Positions 30,882-42,632 of a stretch of 64,000 nt of DNA are shown one piece after another. Both the position numbers and the translations under genes were made by a program. Numbering within the stretch: position 1 is the stretch's first letter; each line of letters begins with the position of its first letter. The DNA lies in NCBI RefSeq assembly GCF_963678635.1, contig NC_087071.1:41866153-41930152 (forward strand), read 5' to 3'. The notes beneath the pieces are model-generated. The model did no database searches. It was not told where the DNA came from and worked only from the letters and a program-made list of their open reading frames with translations. The stretch comes from Symsagittifera roscoffensis (lineage: Eukaryota; Xenacoelomorpha; Acoela; Convolutidae).

Positions 30882-31087
30882 TCCGTCATTAAACAGAGGA
30901 CCATCTCTGATGGGGAATATTTTTGTCACCAGCTGGCAAATCTTTTTGTTTGAAAAAATGTGCCAATGAAAGTCAAGTCAGAAGGAAAATGAGTTTGAAA
31001 GAGGAATAATCTTTTTTCTGGTTTCACCACAACTCATCGATAATCAAGGAGTTTTACAATTTCATAAAAAAGTGCGCTCTTCGAAAA
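30882..31087. other. 3' flank of the 30.5-kb exon
   Basis: No further frame. No clear AATAAA within the first 200 bases. Confidence 0.4.
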
Positions 31088-31913
31088 AAATCATCCTGGG
31101 TTGCACATCATAGGAGATATTGCGTAACCATAGACACCCATGCACAATTTTTATGGAAAAAGACTAATCATGCGTAGCACAGACATTTGTTTCGAAAATC
31201 CTCAAAATAGCTTTTTTACTATTAAGTTAGTAGCAAAACGATTTCTCATCATTACGCAAGCTGTTGGTAAATCATGAAAAATTTCCAGCATGGAAATTAT
31301 CATATATGGTGCTACGTAATGAAGAGGTTTTTCACAAAAATTTGTTGCCTCTGGAAAACCGTGAATAAAAGATGAATTGTCGGAAAATGATTCAGAAAAC
31401 GTATGCTAAAGCATGATACGCTTTTATCAGATTTCGATCTTTTTCACCATGCAAACCATACGTTGCAACATTTACGGTGATACGTATAAAAACTGTTTTT
31501 CCAAAAAATAAATCCAAAACTTGAAACAAAACAAACAAGCAAACAAAAAAGACTTAAAAGCAATATCTTGTAATCAAAATTTTTCATCAGTACAAGAATG
31601 ATGTGAAATGTGATAAAACATTTTCTTTTGAATAAAAAAAACAACAAAAAAACAAAAAAGCGACCATATCATAGCAACCATACTTTGCAAGCATCCATGG
31701 TGACATATCACTTCTCAAAAGCCCTGGTAAAACTATCGAGGTTGTCTTACTTGAGGTCCCCTATAATAAAAAAAATGTGCAACCATATGTCGCGCCATTC
31801 AAGAAAAGTGCATTATCTTAACATCAAGTTAGTTCGGCAATTTTTCATGGCTTCCAAGAAACCATGCGTGGTGCGACGTATAGTTGCACGTTTTGGTCTA
31901 CCCAGGATAATTT
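31088..31913. mobile_element. P: MITE-like element with 19-bp imperfect TIRs
   Basis: Left end AAATCATCCTGGGTTGCAC; the right end, reverse-complemented, is AAATTATCCTGGGTAGACC. Inside are several degenerate inverted units with ATGGTTGCAACATATG-like cores (for example 31450-31490, 31680-31700, 31770-31800). The frame at 31610-31918 is within this repeat and is not counted as a gene. Confidence 0.6.
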
Positions 31914-32189
31914 CATAAAAACAACGTCTTTGTTTGATGATTTTCGAAAAATATCTGTGCTCCGGGTCACTTTTTCCCCTGATAAACTTAATCTACTCAA
32001 ACCTTTTTGAAAAAAATGAAACCATCTGAAGTTTCTCAATATACAAAGCTGAAATTTGAAAAAATACCTTAACATCTTAGCACTTGCGTTTTTACTGTGA
32101 GTAATTGTTTCAGAGATCACTATGAAAAAAAAAATTGAAAAAAAACTTATGTTTTTGTGTATGTAATGAGAGAAAGGCAAATTTTTCAT

Positions 32190-32354
32190 AGTAATTTTTC
32201 TGCACCAATAAACATGATGCTTATCAGACAATTTTTTTATCTGGAATTTGTATGAGAGACATTTTTCCATACACATCGTGTGTGAAATTGGTCGATAGGC
32301 ATTTGTATTTTATGGAATTGCATGATAAAAAATTTTGGTGTAGGGAGGTCAACC
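32190..32354 (+). repeat. M-type right terminus
   Basis: Ends GGAGGTCAACC followed by CGGG like M2, preceded by GATGCTTATCAGACAATTT and TGCATGATAAAAAATTTT subterminal repeats. Either the right half of a fifth M copy or the partner of the M3 left end 3 kb away. Confidence 0.6.
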
Positions 32355-32712
32355 CGGGCGTTGTTTTTTCTGTATAACTTACCAATGAACAGTTCAGATC
32401 TTAAGCTTTTTAACAGCTTTTTTTAAATTGGGAAGTTCTGTTAAAGTCCTCACCCCACACGCCATAAAAAGTGCAAATTGATAGATTTCGCTCATAGTAG
32501 CAAATCAATCATGGCAAATAAGCTTCCTTCAACAATTTGATTATGATTAGCACGAAATAAACCTCCGCTTACGCGTTAATAGCGCGAAATGTTTTGCGTG
32601 TTAATTGTTCCAAATTGATCACAATGGCAATCTGTAAACCCCATAGCTTCAAAAAAGTTGATCGCAGCAGAAATTTTTTCAAACATAAGCTCAAGTCAAC
32701 AATACCTTTCAA

Positions 32713-32853
32713 ATGACCTTCAAAAAATTCCGTCAACAAAGGCTAGTTGAAAAGTCCAAAGTTGTCTGCAGATCAAAAAACCACCCCGAGCACAAACATT
32801 CCTTTGCTTTCGAAAAAAATCTGCGGTCTGAACTAAATAGGAAAAGTAAATAG
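32713..32853 (+). other. Possible small exon (46 codons)
   Basis: ATG at 32713 opens a basic frame beginning MTFKKFRQQRLVEKSKVVCR and containing NHPEHKHSFAF, ending at TAG. A GTAAAT donor-like site is near the end. Just upstream of the better exon at 33033, so it may be the same gene. Weak. Confidence 0.25.
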
Positions 32854-33032
32854 TGATTGAACTCATATAAAGATCACAATGCTATTTTACCGCTATGATT
32901 CTGAAAGTTTTCTGAGAGGATGAAAAATTGATTATTTTTTGCATTAAATGTTTTACTGATGTTTCGAAAATTGAAAGCTAAAGATAGAAAGCTAGTGTTT
33001 TTGTTTGATTGATCGGAGAAAAGTTCTGACAG

Positions 33033-33190
33033 CAAGTTCTGGAGCGTGGTTGAGAAAATGTACTTTGACCAAGGTATCGAAAAAGAAAAATGCCCGCTAT
33101 GCTATGCATATCGTGATGGACAATTTACCGAATTAGATGATCAGTACAGTGATGATTGTGATTTCTATGGTTCTGTGGCACTGCTCGAAT
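33033..33190 (+). CDS. Host exon with CPLC motif, unknown function
   Basis: Either an internal exon after the acceptor TTCTGACAG (33032) or a first coding exon from the ATG at 33058 (AAAATG). It reads MYFDQGIEKEKCPLCYAYRD followed by an acidic stretch (ELDDQYSDDCDFYG) and ends at a strong donor, GAAT|GTGAGT at 33191. The C-x2-C pair could bind metal. No family recognised. The intron contains the 22-bp minisatellite and probably element C. Confidence 0.45.
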
Positions 33191-33213
33191 GTGAGTTTTT
33201 TCTAAAATAATTC

Positions 33214-33587
33214 CTCGACCTATGTTTCGACTGTGCTCTACCTTTGTTTCGACTGTGCTGGACCTATGTTTCGACTGTGCTCTACCTTTGTTTCGACTGT
33301 GCTGGACCTATGTTTCGACTGTGCTCGACCTATGTTTCGACTGTGCTCTACCTTTGTTTCGACTGTGCTCGACCTATGTTTCGACTGTGCTCTACCTTTG
33401 TTTCGACTGTGCTGGACCTATGTTTCGACTGTGCTCGACCTATGTTTCGACTGTGCTCGATCTTCGTTTTGACTGTGCTAGACCTATGTTTCGACTGTGC
33501 TCTACCTTTGTTTCGACTGTGCTCGACCTATGTTTCGACTGTGCTCGACCTATATTTCGACTATGATCGACCTATGTTTTGACTGTG
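33214..33587 (+). repeat. 22-bp minisatellite, 17 units
   Basis: Units alternate between CTCGACCTATGTTTCGACTGTG and CTCTACCTTTGTTTCGACTGTG types (each 22 bases, one or two changes). Because 22 is not a multiple of 3 and units lack stops, all three forward frames are open; this does not imply coding. Degenerate further units (CTCGACCTACGCTTAGAC) occur at 33590, 33716 and 37593 beside elements C and D. Confidence 0.9.
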
Positions 33588-34199
33588 CTGAACCTACGCT
33601 TAGACTTTCTTGACCAAAAACCAGCACGCTCTTGACTGGCAGTTTTTTTAAATCTGTTTTGTCAACCCGCATATATATGTTTCGACTGTGCTCGACATTT
33701 GTTTAGCATGTGCTCGACCTACGCTTAAGACTTTCTCGACCAAAATCAAGCATTTTTGACATTGTGCTTGACATAAAATTGTTCCTCGACGCGGAATTTC
33801 AATAGTCGACACATAAGTCTAGCATCTCACCCTGGTTGTGAAAAAACTCAATATTTAACATCTGTTAACACTGAAGGACTGATCTTTTAATGTCAACAGT
33901 TTTGGTCTAAATACAAAATAACGACTCAAAAACAGAAAAGCTCAATTAACCACGCACGTGACCAGGAAGACCACAGCAAACTATGTTATACACATGTGGG
34001 AGGTATTCAAAGCGTTCTCAAACTTGCATTTCAACTCGTTTTTTTCCCTCGTGACTGTCTTCCATCTTTAAAACTTCATCCTTAAAACAAAAAAAAAACG
34101 CTGTGAGAAATGGTAATTTTTTCTTGGGAAAGTGGGATTGAAAGGAAAGGAAAGGAAATTTTCTAATATTTTTTATATTAGTTTAACTTCTACAATAAT

Positions 34200-35330
34200 G
34201 GTTTGAAATTTTTACCTTGTTCCGTGCAATGTCGGCAGTTCCGTGCCAGGGTGCGTTAAGTGTAGGCTGTCTGACACTGATTTTCGTAGTTGCGACGGGA
34301 TGATTACTCTTTATCGATCAGTAGACAGTCCTCTAGCATATCTAGTTTGATCCAAATGGTGAACCAGTATTGCCCGTAAAAAGTATATTTTTTTGCCTCT
34401 CAGTCTCGTTTCTTGACGAAGATAGTTACTGGTCTCATTCTTTGAGCTGTTTTGGTGGCGGTGGCAGCTATGAATTGCACATTGAGAGCTTTCTGTAGTT
34501 TGCCCTGAAACAGGGGCGTGTCCTCTTCCGTTTCTGTGTTTGTATGCTGTTCCATTGTGGCGACCATCTTCTCTGTGTAGCCGGTCAATCCATCGGGTTA
34601 GCCTGTTTTGGGTGATTTTTCATCTTTCAATTGCGTTTAACGCTCTGATTAAAGCTTGATGATTTGAGATGATGATGAATTTGTGCCGTATACTTTATAT
34701 TTAACCTGTTCGATGGCCAAAACTACGTCTAGTAACTCAATAAAAGTGTACTTTTCTTCCGAAGAATTTAGAAATGTTACGCATAAGCTATGGCCACCCA
34801 ACCTTATGAAAAAGGTTGCTCACCCCTAGCCCAGAATTGGATGCATCGCAGACCACGATTGTGTCTAAGTTCTGGTCAAATTATTTTTGTCAAATAAATA
34901 TATTTTTTAAAAATTAACTTTAGAATGTTATTGAATGCTCTTTTGTGTTTAGGTTTCCAATCAAGTTGTTTATTCTATTTTGTCATTTAGATAAATGGGC
35001 GCAGGTCGGCGGCAGTTTGTGCTCGATTAGAAATGTAACGTGTGAGATTATGTATAGAGCCTATAAAACTTTTCTGTTGATTGAATGTTTTTGTTTTTTT
35101 TCTTTTTCATTAGAATCTGTTTTCTTTATGAGTGGTTTTCTCCATTCACTGTTAAGAAAGTGGCCCAGTCATTCGTCCTATTTGCATGCTAAATTACAGT
35201 AGTCCAGAGATTTTGCGAGATTTTTCTGTCTAATTTTTTGTAAAAACACTTTGTAATTTCTCTTTATGTAGTTCGAGTGACCCTTTGGTTATGATCAATA
35301 TGTCGTCCAAATAAGCGTATGTATTTGTGC
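34200..35330 (-). pseudogene. Element C RT end, RNase H, integrase start
   Basis: YAYLDDILIIT (motif C) at about 35315-35290, the RNase H motif VVCDASNSGLG at about 34850, the RNase H end TRWIDRLHRE-like at about 34590, then an IVDR/LPTQL-type zinc-region start. All in broken frames. Confidence 0.75.
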
Positions 35331-37509
35331 ACGGTCAGACCAATTACTTTTGAAAATCGGCCAGCTTTTCTGTGAGGCCGTAGAATCCGTTCTGAAATTG
35401 GTAAGTCCCGATGGCGTTGCCTCCAATGAGGTTAAAGTTGCATTGCTCTCTGATATGTTTATCCAACTGGATTTGTTAGTATGCGTACCGCAGATCAAGC
35501 GGAAAACAGTGTTTGGTGAGTTTTATCTGATTTTACCATCTGTGCATTATTATCCAAGAGGGGACAGATATTTCGCATTTGATATTTATTTTTGTTGATA
35601 AATTAGTTGACATTCTTCGAATTCAGTGCCAATTTGACTGTCTGATCTATTTTACGAATTGTACCGCAAGGCTAATAAACTGTCGATCCCATTATTTGTT
35701 CATTCATTTTAATCATGTGATTTTGGTCTATTAGGTTGTTGAGTTCTTTCTCAACCCGCTCTCATAAATGTATCGGATTATGCGCCCTTTTTTTTTGAAT
35801 CGGAGTTGAGTCTTTGCTTTATTGCATTCGCCTGTTTTGCAAGTAGTATGCAAGTAATATGCACAATTGTTCTTTAACCCACTATTTCACTTCATTGTTT
35901 GATTCTTCCGTTTCTTGAATATTTAATATTTGGTAACCTTCTGGTTTCTCTTGTATCAATTTGATTCCGAATTGTGGTAATAGGTTTCAACCAATCATTT
36001 TTGCTTTTTAATTATCGACTTTGACGAACGGTGCTGATTGTATTGTCCTGCCTCCGGACTCTATAGCGACAATTAGTTTTCCTCTGGGTATGATGTAACC
36101 TCCGTTAAAACATGTCGAGCTTGTTGCAGCGTCTTCCGGTAAAATACAATTGAATAACATTGATTTGTCATTTTCCTGTGGTCAAAGAGCTTTTTTTTGT
36201 TGAAAAACGACATCCAGATTCCCGAATAGGCAATGGCGAATATGGCTTCCATCCTTGTCTTCAATTTTACGATGTGGCTGTCAAGTTGTCTAAGTTCTTT
36301 ATTTCAAACGCTTCGGATATTGCCATAACTGAAAATTTATCCATTTGGAACTCTTCCTATCCCTTAGTGGACGTGAGGTCCACAAACGCAACTGGGTCAT
36401 TCTCCGTCCCTTGTTTAAAATCTTCCACGTCTTCTACTTGTTCTTTGTTCTGGTCTTTTCGTAGATCCACGTACTTTTGCAAAATTGCTCCGTTTGGCGC
36501 ATTTTGAGAAAATTTTGTCTTTTGCTTTGCAAGATTGTCAGTGGATTGGCCGAAATGTGTGTCGCACTTATCACGCTGCTTTTTTTGTAAAAAATAGTGG
36601 ATTGTGTTTGTACTCCCTCTGTGTTTTACTGTCTACTGCGGAGCCGGCCACCACCTCTTTGTGAATTTTGAATGTTAGTGTAATGACTTCTACCTCGCGA
36701 GCCAATGCAAGGTACCGTTGCTTTTTTTCTGTTTGTTGTTGATGTTGATGTTTTTGATGTTCCTCCGAATTGGTTTTTTATTTTCATGGTTTAACTATGT
36801 TCGATTATTTTCCTTCGACGAAGTGCATAGTCTTATGGATCTTGAGGACTCCGCGTTTCGGCTACTAATTCTTCTGCTATTTTGTCATTGTACATGTGAG
36901 CAGTAAACATGTCTTAACCCACTCGTCTTCTCGATCTCCGCAATCGGATCGTAAAGCTCTTTTACCAGGTCAGCGTGGAGTTGCCTTAAATTTTCCCTTT
37001 TATTTTGTTAGCTACCAACAAAATTGTATAGTTTGAACGCTATAAAACTTGTTGTCACGAAGATACCTCCTATTATTGTCAGGAGCTCTTTTATCAAGAT
37101 GTTGTGCAAGTCAGGCTTGACCTCTTTCGTTGAACTTGAGGTTGTCCTTCGGCTCCGAGAAAAAGCGGACAATCGCATCAGCCTGCGGACTTTCGCATCA
37201 GCCTCGTCCCAAGGAGGAGGATTACACAAAACACTTTTTCCGCTTGCTTTTTGAGCTCGGTTTTCCCAACCGACTCGCTCTTGGTTCCTTGCGTCGCGAT
37301 TTTTCTTCTGTGCCCCTGTTTCAATAGTTATTTCGAGTTATGAGTGCAGGTTCGTAAAAATTCGTACTTCGATTCCATTTTTTGCTAACATCGCCATCTC
37401 GTGTTTTTGCTGCCCATTTAGACAACTTTATTGGTGGTTCAGCTGATGCATTCTGCTAAAGTGGATTATTATTTAGTTGCTTTTTCGAATATCCTGGTGG
37501 CTGCGCCAT
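35331..37509 (-). pseudogene. Element C gag, protease and RT N-terminal part
   Basis: Gag starts MAQPPGYSKK at 37509 on the primer-binding site. A zinc-knuckle remnant lies at about 36570-36480. The protease region has GGRTIQSAPFVKVDN-type sequence (about 36060-36000), and RT has GGNATGTYQFQ and FYGLTEKLADF (about 35430-35370). Stops throughout. Confidence 0.7.
37493..37508 (-). other. Primer-binding site, element C
   Basis: + strand CCTGGTGGCTGCGCCA, one base different from A and B. The ATG of gag (37507-37509) again overlaps the LTR/site boundary (LTR ends ...GACA). Confidence 0.7.
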
Positions 37510-38130
37510 GTCATACCGCGATTTATCATTGTCTCTGACACTGAATCCTAACGGCTTGATAAACGAGGTCTCATATGTAATCGAGATACGCTCGACCTAC
37601 GCTCGACGTACGCTTAGACTATCTCGACCGAAATCAAGCATGTTTTGACATTGTGCTTGACAGAAAATTGCTCCTAGGCCGCGGAACTTCAATAGTCGAA
37701 ACATAAGTCTAGCAGCTCACCCTGGTTGGGAAAAAAATTCCTTATTTAACATTTGTTAGCCCAGAAGCGACTGATCTTTAAATGTCAATTTTTTTGGTCT
37801 AAACACTAAAATAACAACTCTAAAAAACATCGATTAATCATTCACGTGACTCTTCCTCCGTTCTCCCTCAATCTAATTTTTATTACAGTTGGAAACTTTA
37901 AAATGACAGACAAATGGCAATATTTTTTAAAATTACATCTAAGTAAACTCGAACAAATCGAGCCACTCGCGAAGCGAGCGAGATAAACTAAGAACATGAG
38001 CAGGCCACAGCAAAAAAATTAAAACAAATGGGAGGTATTCGAAGCGTTCTCAAATTTTATCAGTACATTTCAACCAGTTTTTTCCATCGTGACTGGCTTC
38101 CATCATAAAAATGCCCCTTAAAACAAAATA
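37509..38130 (-). repeat. LTR-like segment between elements C and D
   Basis: Left part (37509-37585) matches the end of D's right LTR (41149-41226: ATCCTAACGGCTTGATAAAC in both). Right part (37590-38130) matches 33716-34130 left of C (CAAGCATGTTTTGACATTGTGC versus CAAGCATTTTTGACATTGTGC). So it carries both halves and looks like the shared LTR of a tandem C-D array. Confidence 0.6.
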
Positions 38131-38487
38131 CGGTGAGAAAAAGTTTTTTTTTCTTGGGAAATTGGGAAATAAAGGAAACGAAAGGAAATTTTCTCATGTT
38201 TTTTCATAAGTTTAACTTCTACTATATTGGTTTGAGATTTTTGCATTGTTCCGTGCAATGTCGGCAGTTCTGTGCCAGGGTTCGTTAAGTGTAGGCTGTC
38301 TAACACTGATTTTGGTAGTTGCGTCGGCATGATTATTCTTTCATCGATCAGTAGACAGTCCTCTAGTATATGTATTCTGATCCGAATGACTAACCAGTAT
38401 TTCCCATAATAAGTTTCTTTTGCCTCCCAGTCTCGTTTCTCGACGAATTTGGTTAGTGGTCTCATTCTTTGATCTGTTTTGGTGGTA

Positions 38488-38516
38488 GCGGCGGCGGCGG
38501 CGGCGGCGGCGGCGGC
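38488..38516 (+). repeat. GCG/CGG trinucleotide run in element D
   Basis: About 9-10 perfect GGC units. Element C has only GGTGGCGGTGGC at the same place, so the run expanded after the copies split. Confidence 0.9.
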
Positions 38517-41131
38517 TATGAATTGCGCTCCGAGAGCTTTCTGTGGTTTGCACCGAAACAGGGGGGGTGTCTACCTCAGTTTTGTATTTGTATCCTGTTC
38601 CATTGTGGCGACGATCTAATCTGTGTAGCCGATCAATCCATCGAGTTAGCCTGTTTTGGCTGATTTTTGAACTTTCAATTGCGTTTAAAGCGCTAATTAA
38701 TGCTTGATGATTTCAGATGATGATAAAACTTTGCCATATAGCTTATATTTAAAACGTTCGATTGCGCAAGTTACGTCTAGTAATTCAAGCTTGTTAAAAG
38801 AGCACTTTTTTAAAGAATTGAGAAAGGTTACGCGTAGGTTAGCCTAGTCATTCGTCCTATTTGCATGCAAAGTTACACTTAACCAGATATATTGCGAGGT
38901 TTTCTTTGTCTAATTTTTGTGAGACACTTTGTAATTTCTTTTTATGTAGTTCGAGTGATCTTTTCGTTATTATCAAAATGTCGTCAAAGTAAGCGTATGT
39001 ATTTGAGTAGGATCAGACCAAATGCCTTTTGAAATTCGGCCAGCTTTTCTGATAGGCCGTAGAATCCGCTCTGAAATTGGTAATTCGCGGTGGCGTTGCC
39101 TCCGATGAGTTAAAGTTTCATTGCTCTCTGGTTTGTTTATCCAAATGGATTTGGGAGTATGCGTTTTGCAGATCAAGCGGAAAAGAGTGTTTGTTGAGTT
39201 TTTTCAGGTTTTACCATCTGTGCATCATTAATTAAGAAGGGATCGATATTTGGCGTTTGGTGTTGATTTTTGTGGATAAATTAGTTGGTATCTAGTGCCA
39301 ATTTGACCGTCAGATTTTTTTACGAATATTACCAATGAGCTAATAAACTGTCGATCCCAACATTTAATCTATTAGCATGTTGAGTCTTTCTCAACCCGAT
39401 CTCAGAAATGTATCGGAATTCTAATCACTTTTTGTTGAATCGGATGTGAGTCTTTGCTTAATTGCGTTCGCCTTACGTAGTTTTTTAATTTTGCGAGTCG
39501 TATGCACAATTGTTTACATTTTTCTTTAGCCCACTGTTTCATTTCATTGTTCGATTCTTCCGTTTCTTGAATATTTACCAAATGGTATCGTTTTAGTTTT
39601 TCTTGAATAATTTGGATTCCGATTTGTGGTAATAGGTTTCAACCAATCATATTTGCTTTTTGATTACCTACTATGATGAACGGTGCTGATTGTATTGTCC
39701 AGCCTCCGGATTCTTTGGCAAAAATTCTACTTCCTCTGGGGTTTATTTATTCACCGTTAAAACATGTTAAACTTCTTGCCGCGTCTTCCAGTAGAAAACA
39801 ATTGAATAAAATTGATTTAAATATTTCCTGTGGTCAAAGAGATTTTTTTTGTTTGAAAATGACATCCAGCTTCCCGAATCGGTAATGGCGAATATGGCTT
39901 TCATCCCTGTCGTCAGTTTTACGATGTGGCCGTCAAGTTGGCTGAGTTCTGTATTTCAAACGCTTCGGATATTGCCATAAATGAAAAATTATCCATTTGG
40001 AATTCTTCCCATGTGTTAGTGGACGTGAGTTCCGCAAACGCAACTGGGTCATTCTCCGTCACTTCGTTTCTATCTTCCACGTCTTGTTGTTTTTCTTTGC
40101 TCTGGTCCTTCAGTTAGTTGACATCCGTAGGTCCACGTACTTTTGCAAAATTACCCCTTTTGGTGCACTTTGAGCAAGTTTTGTCTTTTGCTTTGCACGA
40201 TTGTCGGTGGTTTGGCCGAACTGTGTGTCGCACGTATCACAATGCTTTTGTTGTGAATTTTAGTGGGATTGTCTTTTTGACCCCCTCGTGTTTTTTGCTC
40301 CCCGTGTGATTTACTGTTTACTACCTTTGCTACTGAATCCGCCACTACCTCTTTGTGAATTTTTCTTGTTAGTGTAATTACCTCTACCTCGCGGGCTAAT
40401 GCAATGTACCTGTTCTTGTTTTGTTGTTTTTGTTGCTGTTGTTGTTGGTGTTCCTCCGAAAAGGTTTGTTTGTTTTCATGGATCGACTATGTTCGATTCT
40501 TTTTTCTCGACGAAGTGCATAGTCTTATGGATCTTGAGGTCTCCGCGTTTCGGCTACTAACTCTTCTGCTGTTTTTCACTGTACATGTGAGCAGTAAACA
40601 TATCTCTAACCAACTCGTCTTCTCGATCTCCACAATTGGCTTCAGAAACTACTTTTACCAGGTCAGCGTGGAGTTGCCTTAATTTTTCGCTCTTATTTTG
40701 TTATCTACCAATAAAATTGTATAGTTCGAACGCTATAATCTCTTTTGTCACGACGGTATCTTCTAATATTGTCAGGAGCTCTTTTGTCAAGATGATGTGC
40801 ATTTCAGGCTTGACCTCTTTTGTTGAACCTGAGGTTGTCTTTTGGCGCCGAGACATAGCGGACTATCGCATCAGCCTGCGGACTTTCGCATCAGCCTCGT
40901 CCCATGGAAAAAAGTTTTCTTCTTCTGTTTCAACAGTTATATCGAGTTCAAATGTGGGTTCGGTGGGTTCGATTAAGTGCAAGTTTAGCTCTTAGTAAGG
41001 TTCGTACCTCGCTTCTATTTTTTGCAAACACCGCCATCTCGTGTTTTTGCTGCCCATTTAGACCACTCTAATGGTTGCTCAGCTGCCGCCTTCTCTCAAA
41101 ATGGATTAAAAGTTAACGGGTTTTTTGAATA

Positions 41132-41148
41132 CCCTGCTGGCTGCGCCA
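41132..41148 (-). other. Primer-binding site, element D
   Basis: + strand CCCTGCTGGCTGCGCCA, nearly the same tRNA-Ser-like 3' end as in A and B. The LTR end is mutated (minus ...GAA instead of ...ACA). Confidence 0.7.
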
Positions 41149-41226
41149 TTTCATACAGCGACTCAAGATCGTGTCTAATACTGAATCCTAACGGCTTGAT
41201 AAACGAGGTCTCATACGTAATCGAGG

Positions 41227-42376
41227 TGAAACAACTGAGTTATGAAGCTGTTTTTACCGTCTGAGCTTTTGCTCGTTTTTTTTTTCTTTGTCTTAACATC
41301 TTTACAAGTTCAACCGACCAAACAGAAAGGATGACAGATAGGTTGCTATGAACACTCCCATCTTAGTTATATTGTGCATTACATTTGATTTTCTTGGTTC
41401 ATTTATGTTTCGGAGGTTAATTTTTCCTTGCTTTTAGTTCTTAGCTGGAACTTTGCTGCTTAACAGTTGGGGTCAATTCCTGTGGTAGCTGTATAGAACC
41501 CTATTTATTTCGTTTTTGAAACAAAAATGCATTCAAAACTTCCATTGCAAACTCGCTTCGGTCGAAAGTTTCGCAGTTTCTCAACAGTAGACTATCATGA
41601 AATATTTTAATAGCCTAATCGTTTTTATGGCTATCAAAATTTTATCAAGGAAACGTTGAGTAAGAGTTATGACTGTATAAAAATGAGACCATGCCTATTT
41701 GAGAAACACTAATCAAAAATTTTTCCTTTTCAAACGAAATGAGACTGTTTGGCATTCAATTAATTGTCCACGCAATCAATTAATATATCGTATTGCCAGT
41801 CTGAACCATTGAAAAAACCAAAATTCTCTTGTTTCTCGTGATTTTATTGTGATATTGCAAAAACAGCCCCATTTCTTTGAAAGTTTGAATGTAATTTCAA
41901 TTTACCAGGCTTCGGTTAGGATCGGTTTGTCTTCATTCTCTCTGATTAACAATTCTAGTTCTGAAAAAATCTTCGAAGTGATCATCTGTACTGTAAAATG
42001 AGACTCAGAAAAGTTTGATATGCCCAAATGGTCAATAGACATTTTTTTGTTCCTTCCGTTTTAGCAACGCTCCCAGCAGTCTGGTTTCTTTTCATTACAA
42101 ATGTATATTGATATGCTTTTTCGTTGAAACTTTGAATTCAAATTTCGTCTTTGGTAGTTTTTTTTTCAATAAATGATCAACTTTTCCGGAATTCAATTTT
42201 ACTATACATTTTGATTAACAATTAGAGGCAGGCGGAACCACAAGTTTTCTAACCTAAATCAAAAACTTTTTTTTCCTCTTTCATTTTTCTCCAGACTGAG
42301 ACAAATTCTCGTTTTCTAATGATGTTAGCAAACACGAAGGTCACTTTAGGTTGAACTGTCTCCCGTTAAATTAACA
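41227..42376. other. No gene recognised
   Basis: AT-rich intergenic sequence. The first 100 bases may be the outer part of D's right LTR. No splice-bounded frames seen on either strand. Confidence 0.6.
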
Positions 42377-42564
42377 TTACGAGGCCAAATGGTGCGTTTA
42401 AGCGGATTCCGCAACAAGGACGCTCCTTTTGTTCTTCTTTTGTTCTTTCATTTCCTTTGATCGTTCCGACAATATTCTAACATGTTTAAAGACTTGTGTC
42501 TGGAATCCAGCAACATACAGACACAAAATTGTGCGCCTATCCAGTGCACAGTTTGGCCTCGTAA
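42377..42564. mobile_element. N1: foldback/MITE element, 188 bp
   Basis: Starts TTACGAGGCCAAATGGTGCG and ends GTGCACAGTTTGGCCTCGTAA, imperfect terminal inverted repeats. It includes GGATTCCGCAACAAGGACGC and ACATACAGACACAAAATTGT blocks that recur inverted in N2. Element F inserted 65-70 bp beyond it. Confidence 0.75.
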
Positions 42565-42632
42565 GGAATTGGTTTTCAAAGCACGCGCTATTAAGCGTTT
42601 TTCTGTTGGTAAATTATCTGCAAAATTCATGC

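Larger units (their letters stand above)
33716..37590 (-). mobile_element. Element C: decayed Ty3/gypsy copy
   Basis: Minus-strand order from the right: LTR-like end (37509-37590), primer-binding site/gag start, gag (37480-36400), protease (36250-35900), RT (35700-35000), RNase H (34870-34700) and a short integrase zinc region (34330-34200). The integrase core is missing. Homologous end to end with element D, apart from small deletions. Left boundary uncertain: the 3' LTR end is replaced or overrun by the minisatellite. Confidence 0.8.
38131..41149 (-). pseudogene. Element D gag-pol remnant
   Basis: Right to left: gag start MAQPAGY (41149); capsid/knuckle remnant (40290-40130, CDTCDTQFG); protease (39860-39600); RT with GGNATANYQFQ and YAYFDDILIIT (39100-38960; YFDD instead of YLDD); RNase H partly deleted near 38840; RNase H end; integrase zinc region with LPTQLPKSVLDSLHLTNPG (38350-38250). 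The integrase core is missing, as in C. Many stops. Confidence 0.75.
37591..41226 (-). mobile_element. Element D: decayed Ty3/gypsy copy
   Basis: Same structure as C, about 3.6 kb. C and D share the loss of the integrase core, so this was lost before the two copies separated, or one arose from the other. Confidence 0.75.

Noticed and set aside
31610-31918. 102-codon forward frame
   Set aside because: Lies wholly within a MITE-like inverted repeat (P) and is made of its repeat units.
33222-33582. Three overlapping cysteine-rich forward frames of 79-114 codons
   Set aside because: They are the three frames of a 22-bp minisatellite without stops; length arises from repetition, not coding.
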